Of a stretch of 64,000 nt of DNA, positions 1 to 8,550 are shown piece after piece. The position numbers were made by a program, and so were the translations under genes. The first letter of the stretch is position 1; every line of letters starts with the position of its first letter. The DNA comes from Kitasatospora kifunensis (GTDB taxonomy: Bacteria; Actinomycetota; Actinomycetes; Streptomycetales; Streptomycetaceae): assembly GCF_014203855.1 (NCBI RefSeq), contig NZ_JACHJV010000001.1, forward strand, positions 5,890,001 through 5,954,000, written 5' to 3'. The notes beneath the pieces were generated by a model, which was not told the origin of the DNA, ran no database searches, and saw only the letters and a program-made list of their open reading frames with translations.

Positions 1-1
1 T

Positions 2-1303
2 CCCTCGACCGGTGACCGCGGCGGCTTCCGCCGTGACGACCGCCCGTCCTACGGTGACCGCGACCGTGGCAGCGACCGCGGTGGCTTCCGCCGTGAGGAG
101 CGTCCGCACGGCGACCGTCCGTCCTCGGGCGGCTTCCGCCGCGACGACCGTCCGTCCTACGGTGACCGGGACCGCGGTGGCGACCGTGGCGGCTTCCGTC
201 GCGAGGGCCGCCCGTCGGGTGACCGTGGTGACCGCGGCGGTCGGCCGTACGAGGGCCGTGGCGGCCGCTTCGAGGGGCGCCGCGACGACCGGGACCGCGG
301 TGGCGACCGTGGCGGCTACGACGACCGTCGGGGCCACCAGGAGCCGGTGCACCGGCTCGCCATCCCCGAGGACGTCACCGGGATGGAGATCGACGCGGAT
401 GTGCGCCAGGAGCTGAAGAGCCTGCCCAAGACGCTGGCCGACGACGTGGCGCGCAACCTGGTGATGGTCGCCCGCCTGCTCGACGGTGAGCCCGAGGAGG
501 CCTACAAGTACGCCCGAGTGGCGCTGCGCCTGGCCTCCCGAGTGCCGTCGGTGCGCGAGGCAGCCGGCTTCGCCGCCTACATGACGCAGCGCTACTCCGA
601 GGCGCTGACCGAGTTCCGCGCCGCGCGCCGGATGACCGGTCGCTCGGACCTCTGGCCGGTGATGGCCGACTGCGAGCGCGGTCTGGGCCGCCCGGAGCGG
701 GCGCTGGCGATGGCCGGCGAGCCCGAGGTGAAGCAGCTGGACAAGGCCGGTCAGGTCGAGATGCGCCTGGTCGCGGCCGGTGCCCGCGCCGACCTGGGCC
801 AGTTCGACGCCGCCGTGGTCACCCTGCAGAGCCCCGAGCTGGCTTCCAGCGCGATGCACCCGTGGACGGCGCGCCTGCGTTACGCCTACGCCGAGGCGCT
901 GATCGCCGCCGACCGTGCGGACGAGGCGCGCGACTGGTTCGCCAAGGCCGCCGAGGCCGACCCGGAGGGCACCACCAACGCCTCCGAGCGGCTGGCCGAG
1001 ATCGACGGTCTGGAGTTCGTCGACGCGCTCGACCCGGACTTCGAGGGCGAGGGCATCGAGGACGAGGCCGACGCTGAGAGCGAGGCCGAGGCGGAGTACG
1101 ACGAGGGCGAGCGCGACGAGGTCGAGGCCGAGCGTGCCGAGCCGCGCAGTCGCCGCACCGACCGCGAAGAGGGCACGGACGAGGTCATCTTCGAGGACGA
1201 CGAGGACGTCGAGGAGTACTACGACGAGGACGACCTCGAGATGGAGGAGGCCGACGAGGCCGAGGTGGCCCGGGCCATGCGTGACCGCGAGCAGGACCGC
1301 TGA
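2..1303 (+). CDS. TPR-repeat protein with RGG-like N-terminus (5' partial)
   Basis: The frame is already open at the left edge, so the start codon lies outside the window. The first ~110 visible residues are an Arg/Gly/Asp/Tyr-rich repeat in which GGFRR recurs at bases 23, 83, 131 and 191 with DDRPSYGDRDRG between copies, like RGG nucleic-acid-binding tails. After residue ~115 a folded helical region begins (HRLAIPEDVTGMEID) with TPR-like helix pairs such as EEAYKYARVALRLA and ARDWFAKAAEADP. The last ~90 residues are extremely acidic (EDDEDVEEYYDEDD). A basic N-terminus and acidic C-terminus around a TPR core suggest a protein or RNA scaffold. Streptomyces carry a similar TPR protein upstream of the HAD gene, but no biochemical role is known to me. 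Confidence 0.85.
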   Translation, partial: PSTGDRGGFRRDDRPSYGDRDRGSDRGGFRREERPHGDRPSSGGFRRDDRPSYGDRDRGGDRGGFRREGRPSGDRGDRGGRPYEGRGGRFEGRRDDRDRGGDRGGYDDRRGHQEPVHRLAIPEDVTGMEIDADVRQELKSLPKTLADDVARNLVMVARLLDGEPEEAYKYARVALRLASRVPSVREAAGFAAYMTQRYSEALTEFRAARRMTGRSDLWPVMADCERGLGRPERALAMAGEPEVKQLDKAGQVEMRLVAAGARADLGQFDAAVVTLQSPELASSAMHPWTARLRYAYAEALIAADRADEARDWFAKAAEADPEGTTNASERLAEIDGLEFVDALDPDFEGEGIEDEADAESEAEAEYDEGERDEVEAERAEPRSRRTDREEGTDEVIFEDDEDVEEYYDEDDLEMEEADEAEVARAMRDREQDR

Positions 1304-1336
1304 GCGAGCTGAGTCGCTGAGCAGGTGACCTGACAA

Positions 1337-1379
1337 GGGAGGAGGCTCCCGCCCGACCGGGCGGGGGCCTCCTCCCTTT
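1337..1379. terminator. Bidirectional terminator between convergent genes
   Basis: An 18-bp stem (1337-1354 with 1359-1376) carries one G-T wobble and a 4-base loop, followed by TTT. It separates the plus-strand TPR gene from the minus-strand DUF1015 gene, so it probably serves both. Confidence 0.85.
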
Positions 1380-1438
1380 GGTTGTCCGCCCGCTGTCCGT
1401 CCTCGGTCCGTCTGCTCGGGGCCCGGCGGCTCGGCGGG

Positions 1439-2818
1439 TCAGCCCAGTTCCAGGCTCCGCAGCACCAGCCCGCTCGCGGGCTTGGGCCCGAAGGAGGTGG
1501 ACTTGCGCGGCATCGTGACCCCCTGCTCGGCGAGCCGGCGCACCACACCCTCGTCCACCGGGTGCAGCAGCACGGCGGTGCCGCCGGTTCTGGCGGCCTC
1601 CCGCTCGGCGGCCACGGCGGCGTGCAGGTAGCCGATGTCGTCGGGACCGTCGGGAACCTGCCAGACGTGCTCCAGCAGGGTGGCGTGCAGCACGGTGGCG
1701 TCCAGGTGCCGCCACTCCTCGGGCTTCTCCTTGGCCACCGTGGCGTTGAGCAGCGCCTCGTCGGGGCCGGTGAGCAGGTGGTAGACCGAGTCGCCGGCGG
1801 TGAGCACGAAGGCGTTGCCGCCTGCCTGCTTGGCCTCGGCGAGGGCGGCCAGCGCGTCGTTCAGGTCCCCGGCCAGCTTCTCCAGCCGCCAGCCGTCCTC
1901 GCTCGTGCTCAGCGCCGCGAGCGCGCGCTCCAGCGGCAGTCGGAAGAGCACCCGGTGGATCGCGCGCACCCGCAGCGGGTAGCGGGCGGTGTCCACCAGC
2001 AGCACCATGCCGCGGTCCCAGGGGCTGAACGGCAGGTGCCGGTGCTCGCGCTGCAGCCGCAGGTACATCTCCCAGCGGTGGTGCCCGTCGGCGATCAGGG
2101 CGCGGCAGGTGGCCAGGTCGCGGGTGACCTCGGCGAGCTGGGCGGGGTCGGTGACGGCCCACAGGCGGTGGCGGGTGCCGTCGGAGGTGGTCGTGGTGAG
2201 CAGCGGCTCGCGTTCGATGGTGCGCTCGATCACGGCCGCGGCGCCGCCCTTGCCCCGGTAGGTGAGCAGCAGCGGCTCCAGGTTGGCCCGGGTGGTGCGC
2301 ATCAGGCCGACCCGGTCGGCGACCGGGCGGGGCATCACGTCCTCGTGCGGCAGCACCACCCCGCCCTCGCGGCCGCTGACGGCCAGGGCGCCGATCAGGC
2401 CGCGCTGCAGCAGCTCGCCGGTGGGGCTGTCGGCGGCGGTGCGCTGCTCGTAGACATAGAGGGCCGGCTTCGGATCGGGCGCCAGCACGCCCTCGCTCAG
2501 CCAGCGCCGCAGCAGGCGGGCGGCGTGCCGGTAGCGGGTGTCGCGGTCGGGGCGCTCGCCGGTGTCCTCGGGTTCGGGGCGCGGGAGGATCAGTCGGACC
2601 ACGTTGTGGGGGTCGGCGGTCTCCAGGCTGAGCCGGCGATGCGGGTCCACGACGTCGTAGGGCGGGGAGGTGACGGCGGCGAGGGTGCCGACCCGTTCCG
2701 GCACGTACCGCAACCCACGGAAGGGCGACAGGGACAGCCCTGCCGTCGCCACGTGCCCGGGGTCGCCGGGGCCACCGGGCGGGGGCGTCGTGCCGCTTTC
2801 TGCACTGGGTGCACTCAT
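1439..2818 (-). CDS. DUF1015 family protein
   Basis: This 459-residue protein begins with a short Pro/Gly-rich leader and then shows the DUF1015 hallmarks: LSPFRGLRYVP near residue 30, SPPYDVV near 50, and the signature ADGHHRWEMYL near residue 240, close to the middle. DUF1015 proteins are widespread cytoplasmic enzymes of unknown reaction. The ADGHHR motif resembles a catalytic or metal-binding loop, but I cannot assign a substrate. The gene stands alone, transcribed leftwards towards the shared terminator at 1337-1379, with its promoter in the gap to the right that also holds a MITE-like repeat. The ATG at 2816-2818 is followed by a typical non-conserved leader. Confidence 0.88.
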   Translation of the reverse strand: MSAPSAESGTTPPPGGPGDPGHVATAGLSLSPFRGLRYVPERVGTLAAVTSPPYDVVDPHRRLSLETADPHNVVRLILPRPEPEDTGERPDRDTRYRHAARLLRRWLSEGVLAPDPKPALYVYEQRTAADSPTGELLQRGLIGALAVSGREGGVVLPHEDVMPRPVADRVGLMRTTRANLEPLLLTYRGKGGAAAVIERTIEREPLLTTTTSDGTRHRLWAVTDPAQLAEVTRDLATCRALIADGHHRWEMYLRLQREHRHLPFSPWDRGMVLLVDTARYPLRVRAIHRVLFRLPLERALAALSTSEDGWRLEKLAGDLNDALAALAEAKQAGGNAFVLTAGDSVYHLLTGPDEALLNATVAKEKPEEWRHLDATVLHATLLEHVWQVPDGPDDIGYLHAAVAAEREAARTGGTAVLLHPVDEGVVRRLAEQGVTMPRKSTSFGPKPASGLVLRSLELG

Positions 2819-3411
2819 TCATCTCTCCCGTCGGGCTCCGGCCTGGTGGGCCGGTGAGGGTTGGGTCTCGGTCGGACCGTTGGACCGGAGGCATGGGACG
2901 CCGGACTACGGGTCGTACAAGGGGTGGTGCACGCCATCGTCGGCGCCTGCGGAGTTGACAGCTTAGAGCGACCGGCAAATGGTGGGCGGCGTCGCGACGC
3001 CCGGACTCTCTCTCCCAGCCTTCGGCCGGGAGGTGCCCCCACGGACGGCTTCTCCTCAGTCGCCGCAGCTCCGCTGCTACTCCCTCGTCGGCACCGCCCA
3101 GACTCGGCCCGCTGTGAACACCAGCCGCTGACGCGGCGGGCGCTCCTTCTTCCACCCACCATTTGCCGGTCGCTCTTAGTTTCCGCCGCCGGGCCGTCGG
3201 GTGGCTCCGTGATGACCGGGAACGGAAAGGTGCCACCCGGAACCGCCGGGGTGCCGACACCGTGAGGTGACTGGAGATCAAACCTGGGAAGGGTATCCGA
3301 GAACGGCGTTGTTTCCGAGATCGTGTGGGCACCCACGAAATCGGTGACGAGTGGTGGTGGCGAGCGGTGGCGGCGACGCCTGGTGACAGGGCGAGGGAAG
3401 CGAGGCCGAGC
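2819..3411. other. 593-base divergent intergenic region holding a MITE-like element
   Basis: No conserved coding sequence was seen on either strand; the open frames here have no family resemblance and cross the inverted repeats. The region separates the leftward DUF1015 gene from the rightward TPR/HAD pair, so it must hold both promoters. About a third of it is the inverted-repeat element at 2966-3175. A GTG at 3325, in frame with the TPR gene, is an alternative start, but the ATG at 3412 is preferred. Confidence 0.6.
2966..3175. mobile_element. MITE-like element with perfect 21-bp terminal inverted repeats
   Basis: The two ends (2966-2986 and 3155-3175) are perfect 21-bp inverted repeats beginning GAGCGACCGGCAAAT. 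They are flanked by TTA on both sides (2963-2965 and 3176-3178), consistent with a 3-bp target duplication, or a TA duplication of IS630/Tc1 type. The 210-bp body has no credible reading frame and carries an inner hairpin (3012-3020 with 3024-3032). These are the features of a non-autonomous miniature transposable element mobilised in trans. Its ends do not match the termini of either IS630 element in this window, so its transposase is elsewhere. Confidence 0.75.
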
Positions 3412-3996
3412 ATGAGTGGTGGACAGGGGCAGGCCGCGGGCGGGGCGAACGAGCCGCCGGTGGCCGGGAGCGGCGAGGGCGCGCCGCTGGGCGACGTGTA
3501 CGACTGGTTCCGGCGCGGCGAGCAGCTGCTGGCCGCCGGCCACCCGGCGGCGGCCGAGCAACTGCTGGCACGGGCGGCGGCCGCCGAGCCCTCCTCCAAG
3601 AGCATCCGGGAGGCGCTGGCCAGGGCCCAGTTCGACGTGGGGTCCTACGGGGCGGCGCTGGCGAGCTTCCGGGCGGTGGCGCTGGCCGATCCCTCGGACG
3701 ACTACGCTCAGTTCGGCTGGGGGATCGCGGCTGCCAGGCTCGGCGACTTCGAGACCTCGGTCGAGCACCTCGCGCTGGCGGTGGCGATGCGGCCGCAGGC
3801 CGCGCACTACCGGGCGGCGCTGCGGCAGAGCAGGGCCACCCTGGCCGCCCGGGCCGGGGCCTTCGGGCCGCTGCTGCCCGGCGCCCCGGGTTACCTGCCG
3901 CCGCAGCCGGGTGGTCCCGATGCCGCGGCCGGTTCCCTGGGGGCCGGTAGCTCCAGCCAATCCGCAGATTCCGATGATGGGGAAGACCAGGCATGA
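3412..3996 (+). CDS. TPR-repeat protein
   Basis: Counting from the ATG at 3412, 12 bases after GGGAAG, this is a 194-residue protein. After ~25 flexible residues it contains two to three tetratricopeptide repeats: DWFRRGEQLLAAGHPAAAEQLL, then the helix pair around GSYGAALASFRAVALADP, then GDFETSVEHLALAVAMRP. The C-terminal ~45 residues are Pro/Gly/Ser-rich. Its stop overlaps the start of the downstream HAD phosphatase by four bases (ATGA), so the two are translationally coupled. TPR proteins are usually binding scaffolds; a partner is not evident beyond the coupled HAD enzyme. Confidence 0.82.
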   Translation: MSGGQGQAAGGANEPPVAGSGEGAPLGDVYDWFRRGEQLLAAGHPAAAEQLLARAAAAEPSSKSIREALARAQFDVGSYGAALASFRAVALADPSDDYAQFGWGIAAARLGDFETSVEHLALAVAMRPQAAHYRAALRQSRATLAARAGAFGPLLPGAPGYLPPQPGGPDAAAGSLGAGSSSQSADSDDGEDQA

Positions 3997-5027
3997 CGAA
4001 CCCGCAGGCTCCCGGCCACAGCGACCAGCCGCTGGTGGCGGCGTACGACACCGCGCTGCTCGACCTGGACGGCGTGGTCTACGCAGGCCCGGCCGCGATC
4101 GAGCACGCGGTGGACTCCTTGGACGCCGCCAGGGCGGCCGGCATGCGGCTGGCCTACGTCACCAACAACGCTTCCCGCCCGCCGCGGGTGGTGGCCGAGC
4201 ACCTCACCGAACTGGGTGTGCCGGCCGCCGCGACGGATGTGATCAACTCTGCCCAGGCGGCCGCCCGGCTGGTCGCCGAGAAGGTGCCGGCGGGCTCGAA
4301 GGTGCTGGTCATCGGCGGTGCGGGGCTGGTCGAGGCGCTGGCCGAGCGCGGGCTGGTGGCGGTCGAGTCGCTGGCCGACGGCCCGGCGGCCGTGGTGCAG
4401 GGCTTCGACCCCTCGGTGGGTTGGGAGCGGCTGGCCGAGGCCGCCTACGCGGTGGCCAGCGGGCTGCCCTGGGTGGCGTCCAACACCGATATGTCGATTC
4501 CGACCGCGCGCGGGGTGGCGCCGGGCAACGGGACGCTGGTGGCCGCCGTGCGGGCCGCGACCGGAGCCGAGCCCGAGGTGGCGGGCAAGCCGCTGCCGCC
4601 GATGCACCGCGAGACTGTGCTGCGCACGGGTGCCAAGCGGCCGCTGGTGGTCGGCGACCGCCTGGACACCGACATCGAGGGTGCCTACAACGGCGGGGTG
4701 GACAGCCTGCTGGTCTTCACCGGCGTCAGCACACCCGCCGAGGTGCTCGCCGCGCGGGTCGAGCACCGGCCCACCTACCTGGCCGCCGACCTGCGCGGAC
4801 TGCTGGAGGCGCACCCGGCGGTGACGGCGACGGCGGACGGCGGCTTCGACTGCCGCGGCCGGTCGGCCCGAGTGGTCGACGGCGAGCTGCGGGTGAGCGG
4901 CGCGGGTGGTGCTCAGGCCGACCGGTACGACGGTTTGCGGGCGCTGTGCGCGGCGGCCTGGGCGGAGCTGGACCGCAGCGGTGAGCCGGTGGACGGGCGC
5001 AAGGCGCTGGCGGAGCTCGGCTTCTGA
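3993..5027 (+). CDS. HAD-IIA family phosphatase (NagD/Rv1692-like)
   Basis: This 344-residue cytoplasmic hydrolase has the HAD nucleophile and acid/base pair in LLDLDGVVY (D24, D26), motif II in YVTNNASRPP near residue 57, a conserved KPLPPMH segment, and the Mg-binding motif III/IV in VVGDRLDTDIEGAYNGG near residue 225. The layout matches HAD subfamily IIA with a C2 cap. The mycobacterial relative Rv1692 is known as a glycerol-3-phosphate phosphatase, so a role in recycling glycerol phosphate from lipid turnover is plausible but inferred. It is coupled to the upstream TPR gene by a 4-base overlap. Confidence 0.88.
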   Translation: MTNPQAPGHSDQPLVAAYDTALLDLDGVVYAGPAAIEHAVDSLDAARAAGMRLAYVTNNASRPPRVVAEHLTELGVPAAATDVINSAQAAARLVAEKVPAGSKVLVIGGAGLVEALAERGLVAVESLADGPAAVVQGFDPSVGWERLAEAAYAVASGLPWVASNTDMSIPTARGVAPGNGTLVAAVRAATGAEPEVAGKPLPPMHRETVLRTGAKRPLVVGDRLDTDIEGAYNGGVDSLLVFTGVSTPAEVLAARVEHRPTYLAADLRGLLEAHPAVTATADGGFDCRGRSARVVDGELRVSGAGGAQADRYDGLRALCAAAWAELDRSGEPVDGRKALAELGF

Positions 5028-5065
5028 GCTTCTGAGCTGGGCGGGGCCGGGCCTGTCCGGCCGGG

Positions 5066-5413
5066 TCAGAGCAGGGCGCGCAGCCGCAGCAGGTCGCGGA
5101 AGCCGGCCTCCAGCCTGACCCGGCCGCCGGCCCAGGCGCTGGCGAAGTTCAGCCGGCCGCCGACCAGGGCCACCAGGTCGTCGCTGGTCATGGCCAGCCG
5201 GATCGCCGCCTTGGCGGTCGGTGCGCCGGGCGCGTGGACGAGTTCCTGGATCCGGCCCTCGTGCAGCAGGCCGCTGAAGGTCAGGTCGAGGTCGGTGAGC
5301 CAGCAGCTGAGCGAGCGGTCCAGCGCGGCGGCCTGCCGGACGTTGCCGTCGGCCTGCGCCATGTTCCGGCTGAGCTGCTCCAGTGCCGCGCGGCACTCGT
5401 CGGTGTCGGCCAT
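5066..5413 (-). CDS. SCP2 sterol-transfer-like small protein
   Basis: The start MADTDECRAAL at 5413 gives 115 residues, shorter than the open frame, whose upstream residues look non-coding. The middle has the SCP2-like pattern LDLTFSGLLHEGRIQEL, then a short strand-turn APTAKAAIRLAMTSDDLVALVGG and a helix ending FRDLLRLRALL. SCP2 folds bind lipids or acyl chains in a hydrophobic tunnel. A small SCP2-like gene sits near tlyA in many Streptomyces. It is convergent with the HAD gene, with 38 bases between them, and divergent from the H1-like gene. Confidence 0.78.
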   Translation of the reverse strand: MADTDECRAALEQLSRNMAQADGNVRQAAALDRSLSCWLTDLDLTFSGLLHEGRIQELVHAPGAPTAKAAIRLAMTSDDLVALVGGRLNFASAWAGGRVRLEAGFRDLLRLRALL

Positions 5414-5586
5414 GATCGCGTTCTCCGGACTCCGGCTGAGGTGTGGCTGTGGGGTGTTCGAGTCACCGTACCCGCTGACCGGTGCTGCGCGGGTTGCGCC
5501 GGACGCCGGTTGCTGCGGCGCCCGCAAGGGTGGACGCGGTAGCGTCACTTCCGGGCACCAGGACGGCTTGGAGGAGGCACCGGGAG

Positions 5587-6447
5587 ATGCGGCAGATGCT
5601 TCGGGGGTACGTGGAGTTGGCCGCCGGGCTCGCGGAGGCGGCCGGTAAGCGCGTGGTGAGCACCACGGTCGAGCTGCTGGAGCGGGCCGGGGTGGACATG
5701 GAGGAGGCAGAGCGGGCCGTCACGACGCAGCTGCCACCGGCCGTGCAGAAGCTGGAGACCCTCGCGCAGGAGGTCGTCACGGCCGGCCGGGGCGGCCTGG
5801 ACCTCGCCGTCGGGCTGGCGCGGGCGGAGGCCGAGAAGGCGGTCGAGCGGGTCGGCAAGCTCGGCGACCAGGTGGTGAAGGTCGGCGTGGTGCTCGCCTA
5901 TCTGGAGGGCAAGCTGCGCGGCCTGGAGGATGGCGGTGACGGCGCCGCCGAGCAGGCGGGCCAGGCAGGGCACCGGCGCCGGGAGTCGGCGGGATCGACT
6001 TCCGGGGCGGGGACCGAGGCCGGGACCGGGAAGTCGGGCCGGGCCGAGGCGCTGTTCGCGGCGGACTGGCAGCCGGAGGCGGAACGGGAGGCGGAGCCCG
6101 CGCTGGAGTGGGAGACGCTGGCGGGGGCCGCCGGTTGGTACACGCCGGAGGAGCCGGTAACCGAGGCCGCGCCGCCACGGAAGACGGCGGTGAAGAGGCC
6201 GACCACGAAGAAGACGGCGGCGAAGAAGACCACAGCGGCGAAGGGGACCACGGCGAAGACGGCCGCCGCGAAGAAGACCGCCGTGAAGAAGACCACAGCG
6301 GCGAAGAGCACCGCCAAGAAGGCCGCGACGGCGAAGAAGGCCACCGGCGCGAAGCAGGCCGGCCCTGCGAAGAAGGCCGGCACCGCCAAGAAGGCCGCCC
6401 CGAAGAAGGCAGCGCCGAAGGCATCGGCAGGCGAGAGCGATGTCTGA
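5587..6447 (+). CDS. Phasin-like protein with histone H1-type Lys/Ala tail
   Basis: GAGGAGG at 5571-5577 lies nine bases before the ATG at 5587, fixing the start of a 286-residue protein. Residues 1-~115 are amphipathic helices (LAEAAGKRVVSTTVELLE, AEAEKAVERVGKLGDQVVKVG) resembling phasin or apolipoprotein-type proteins. Residues ~120-195 are a Gly/Glu-rich linker. The last ~85 residues repeat KKTAAKK/KKATAKKA units, the composition of a histone H1 tail that binds DNA. The combination recalls PhaF-type proteins that tether granules to the nucleoid, but a granule partner is not visible here. It overlaps the next gene by eight bases. Confidence 0.75.
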   Translation: MRQMLRGYVELAAGLAEAAGKRVVSTTVELLERAGVDMEEAERAVTTQLPPAVQKLETLAQEVVTAGRGGLDLAVGLARAEAEKAVERVGKLGDQVVKVGVVLAYLEGKLRGLEDGGDGAAEQAGQAGHRRRESAGSTSGAGTEAGTGKSGRAEALFAADWQPEAEREAEPALEWETLAGAAGWYTPEEPVTEAAPPRKTAVKRPTTKKTAAKKTTAAKGTTAKTAAAKKTAVKKTTAAKSTAKKAATAKKATGAKQAGPAKKAGTAKKAAPKKAAPKASAGESDV

Positions 6448-6700
6448 GCCGGCGACCGAGGATCTCCAGGCCGAACAGGCCCCGCAGGCCCTCCCGCTGC
6501 CCGCCCTCTGGGACCCCGAGCCCGCCCCGCTCGGCGTGGACGTCGAGCCGAGCGGGCATCCGGCCGTCGACGCCGCACTTGAGCACCTGGCCGCTCTCGA
6601 CGGGGCCCCCACCACGGAGCACGCGGCCGTGTACGAAGATGTCCAGCAGACCCTCAGTACCATCCTCACCTCGCTGGACGACGGCGACGGCGACAGCTAA
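6440..6700 (+). CDS. Conserved small acidic hypothetical protein
   Basis: This 86-residue acidic protein overlaps the preceding gene by eight bases and lies 24 bases before tlyA, so the three genes form one transcript. It is rich in Glu, Asp, Pro and Ala, ends with a helix-like stretch (HPAVDAALEHLAALDG, then VQQTLSTILTSLDD), and has no signal peptide or recognisable domain. Small proteins of this kind sit just upstream of tlyA in Streptomyces. I assign no function. Confidence 0.7.
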   Translation: MSEPATEDLQAEQAPQALPLPALWDPEPAPLGVDVEPSGHPAVDAALEHLAALDGAPTTEHAAVYEDVQQTLSTILTSLDDGDGDS

Positions 6701-6724
6701 CAGCAGCTAGGAGCTGAACCACCC

Positions 6725-7537
6725 GTGGCAGTGGCACGACGCCGACTCGACGCAGAGCTGGTCCGCCGCAATCTGGCCCGCTCGCGTGAGCACGCCAGTG
6801 AGTTGATCGCCGCCGGCCGGGTGAGCGTGGGCGGTGCCACGGCCACCAAGCCCGCCACCCAGGTGGAGACCTCGGCGGCCGTCGTGGTGGCCAAGGACGA
6901 GAACGACCCCGACTACGTCTCGCGCGGCGGCCACAAGCTGGCGGGGGCGTTCGCGGCCTTCGTCCCGCAGGGCCTGGTGGTCGAGGGCCGCCGGGCGCTG
7001 GACGCGGGGGCCTCCACCGGCGGCTTCACCGATGTGCTGCTGCGCGCGGGGGCGGCCGGGGTGCTCGCGGTGGACGTCGGCTACGGCCAGCTCGCCTGGT
7101 CGCTGCAGAGCGACGAGCGGGTGACCGTGATGGACCGCACCAATGTGCGCGAGCTGACCCTGGAGCTGATCGGCGGTGAGCCGGTGGACCTGGTGGTCGG
7201 CGACCTGTCGTTCATCTCGCTGGGCCTGGTGCTGCCCGCGCTGGCCCGCTGCGCGGCGCCGGACGCCGACCTGGTCCTGATGGTCAAGCCGCAGTTCGAG
7301 ATCGGCAAGGAACGGCTGGGTAGCGGCGGGGTGGTCCGCAGCCCGCAGCTGCGAGCCGAGATGGTCCGTCAGGTGGCGGCTCAGGCTTGGGAGTTGGGGC
7401 TGGGCGTGAGAGCGGTGACGGCCAGCCCGCTGCCGGGCCCGTCCGGTAACGTCGAGTACTTCCTGTGGCTGCGCCGTGACGCCGCGCAGCTCGACCCGGC
7501 CGATGCGGACCGGGCCGTGGCCGAGGGGCCCAGCTAG
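6725..7537 (+). CDS. tlyA: TlyA family rRNA 2'-O-methyltransferase
   Basis: This 270-residue protein starts at a GTG. Residues 1-~62 form an S4 RNA-binding domain (RRLDAELVRRNLARSREHA). The rest is a Rossmann methyltransferase with SRGGHKL (~66-72), the SAM-binding DAGASTGGFTD, DVGYGQL, the catalytic-region GDLSFISL, KPQFE, and the C-terminal GPSGNVEYF. In mycobacteria TlyA 2'-O-methylates 16S and 23S rRNA and conditions capreomycin susceptibility; that activity is inferred here from motif conservation. It is followed by nadK after 92 bases, the usual Streptomyces order. Confidence 0.93.
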   Translation: MAVARRRLDAELVRRNLARSREHASELIAAGRVSVGGATATKPATQVETSAAVVVAKDENDPDYVSRGGHKLAGAFAAFVPQGLVVEGRRALDAGASTGGFTDVLLRAGAAGVLAVDVGYGQLAWSLQSDERVTVMDRTNVRELTLELIGGEPVDLVVGDLSFISLGLVLPALARCAAPDADLVLMVKPQFEIGKERLGSGGVVRSPQLRAEMVRQVAAQAWELGLGVRAVTASPLPGPSGNVEYFLWLRRDAAQLDPADADRAVAEGPS

Positions 7538-7629
7538 GCTGCCCGGACAGGTGCGTCGAGGCCGGCGCCGCGCTAGCGGGGGGACCGGTCCAGGGCCAAA
7601 GGTGACCCGGTGGACGTTGGGAGAGGGCA

Positions 7630-8529
7630 TTGAGCGAGGGACGTACGGTCTTCCTGATCGCGCACACCGGTCGGGAGGCCGCGTTGCGCAGCGTCGAGCA
7701 GCTGGTGGAGGGGCTGCTGAAGGCGGGAATCAGGATCAGACTGCTTGCCGCCGAGGCGGTCGACCTTGATCTGCCCGACGGGGTGGAGACCGTTCAGGCC
7801 GGCCACGGTGCGGCCGACGGCTGTGAGTTGATCCTGGTGGCGGGCGGCGACGGCACCCTGCTGCGCGGCGCCGAGCTGGCCCGGGACACCGGCCTGCCGA
7901 TGCTCGGCATCAACCTGGGCAGGGTCGGTTTCCTGGCCGAGGCGGAGCGGGACGATCTGGCGGTGGTGGTCGACCGGGTGGTGGACGGCGCCTACGAGGT
8001 CGAGGAGCGGATGACCCTCGACGTGCTGGTGCGCACCAACGGCGATGTGGTGCACGAGGACTGGGCGCTGAACGAGGCCTCGGTGGAGAAGGTCTCCCGG
8101 GAGCGGATGCTGGAGGTGGTCACCGAGGTGGACGGCCGCCCGGTCTCCAACTTCGGCTGTGACGGGGTGGTGCTCTCCACGCCCACCGGGTCCACCGCCT
8201 ACGCCTTCTCCGGCGGCGGCCCGGTGGTCTGGCCGGAGGTGGAGGCGCTGCTGATGGTGCCGATCAGCGCGCACGCGCTGTTCGCCCGGCCGCTGGTCAC
8301 CTCGCCGGACTCGGTGCTGGCCGTGGAGGTTGCGCCCAAGACGCCGCACGGGGTGCTCTGGTGCGATGGGCGGCGCTCCTTCGAACTGCCGGCCGGCGCC
8401 CGGGTGGAGGTCCGCCGCGGGCAGGTGCCGGTGCGCCTGGCCCGGCTGCACCGGGCGCCCTTCACCGACCGTCTGGTGGCCAAGTTCGCGCTCCCGGTGA
8501 CGGGTTGGCGGGGCCGCTCGCGCTGCTGA
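7630..8529 (+). CDS. nadK: ATP/polyphosphate NAD kinase
   Basis: NAD kinase phosphorylates NAD+ to NADP+ and supplies the cell's NADPH pool. The 299-residue protein has the GGDGT motif (72-76), GINLGRVGFL, NEASVEK and the long diagnostic block beginning NFGCDGVVLSTPTGST near residue 178. TTG at 7630 is chosen as start because GGGAGAGGG immediately upstream provides a ribosome site and the N-terminus (SEGRTVFLIAHTGR) begins the first strand at the expected distance. In most Streptomyces recN follows directly; here an IS630 element and a MocR/YczE pair intervene. Confidence 0.94.
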   Translation: MSEGRTVFLIAHTGREAALRSVEQLVEGLLKAGIRIRLLAAEAVDLDLPDGVETVQAGHGAADGCELILVAGGDGTLLRGAELARDTGLPMLGINLGRVGFLAEAERDDLAVVVDRVVDGAYEVEERMTLDVLVRTNGDVVHEDWALNEASVEKVSRERMLEVVTEVDGRPVSNFGCDGVVLSTPTGSTAYAFSGGGPVVWPEVEALLMVPISAHALFARPLVTSPDSVLAVEVAPKTPHGVLWCDGRRSFELPAGARVEVRRGQVPVRLARLHRAPFTDRLVAKFALPVTGWRGRSRC

Positions 8530-8550
8530 CACCGGCACGCCGGACAGGCC

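Noticed and set aside
1185..3605. Very long minus-strand open frame across the TPR end, terminator and DUF1015 gene
   Set aside because: It crosses a strong terminator and the MITE-like element and shows only Arg/Pro/Ala composition.
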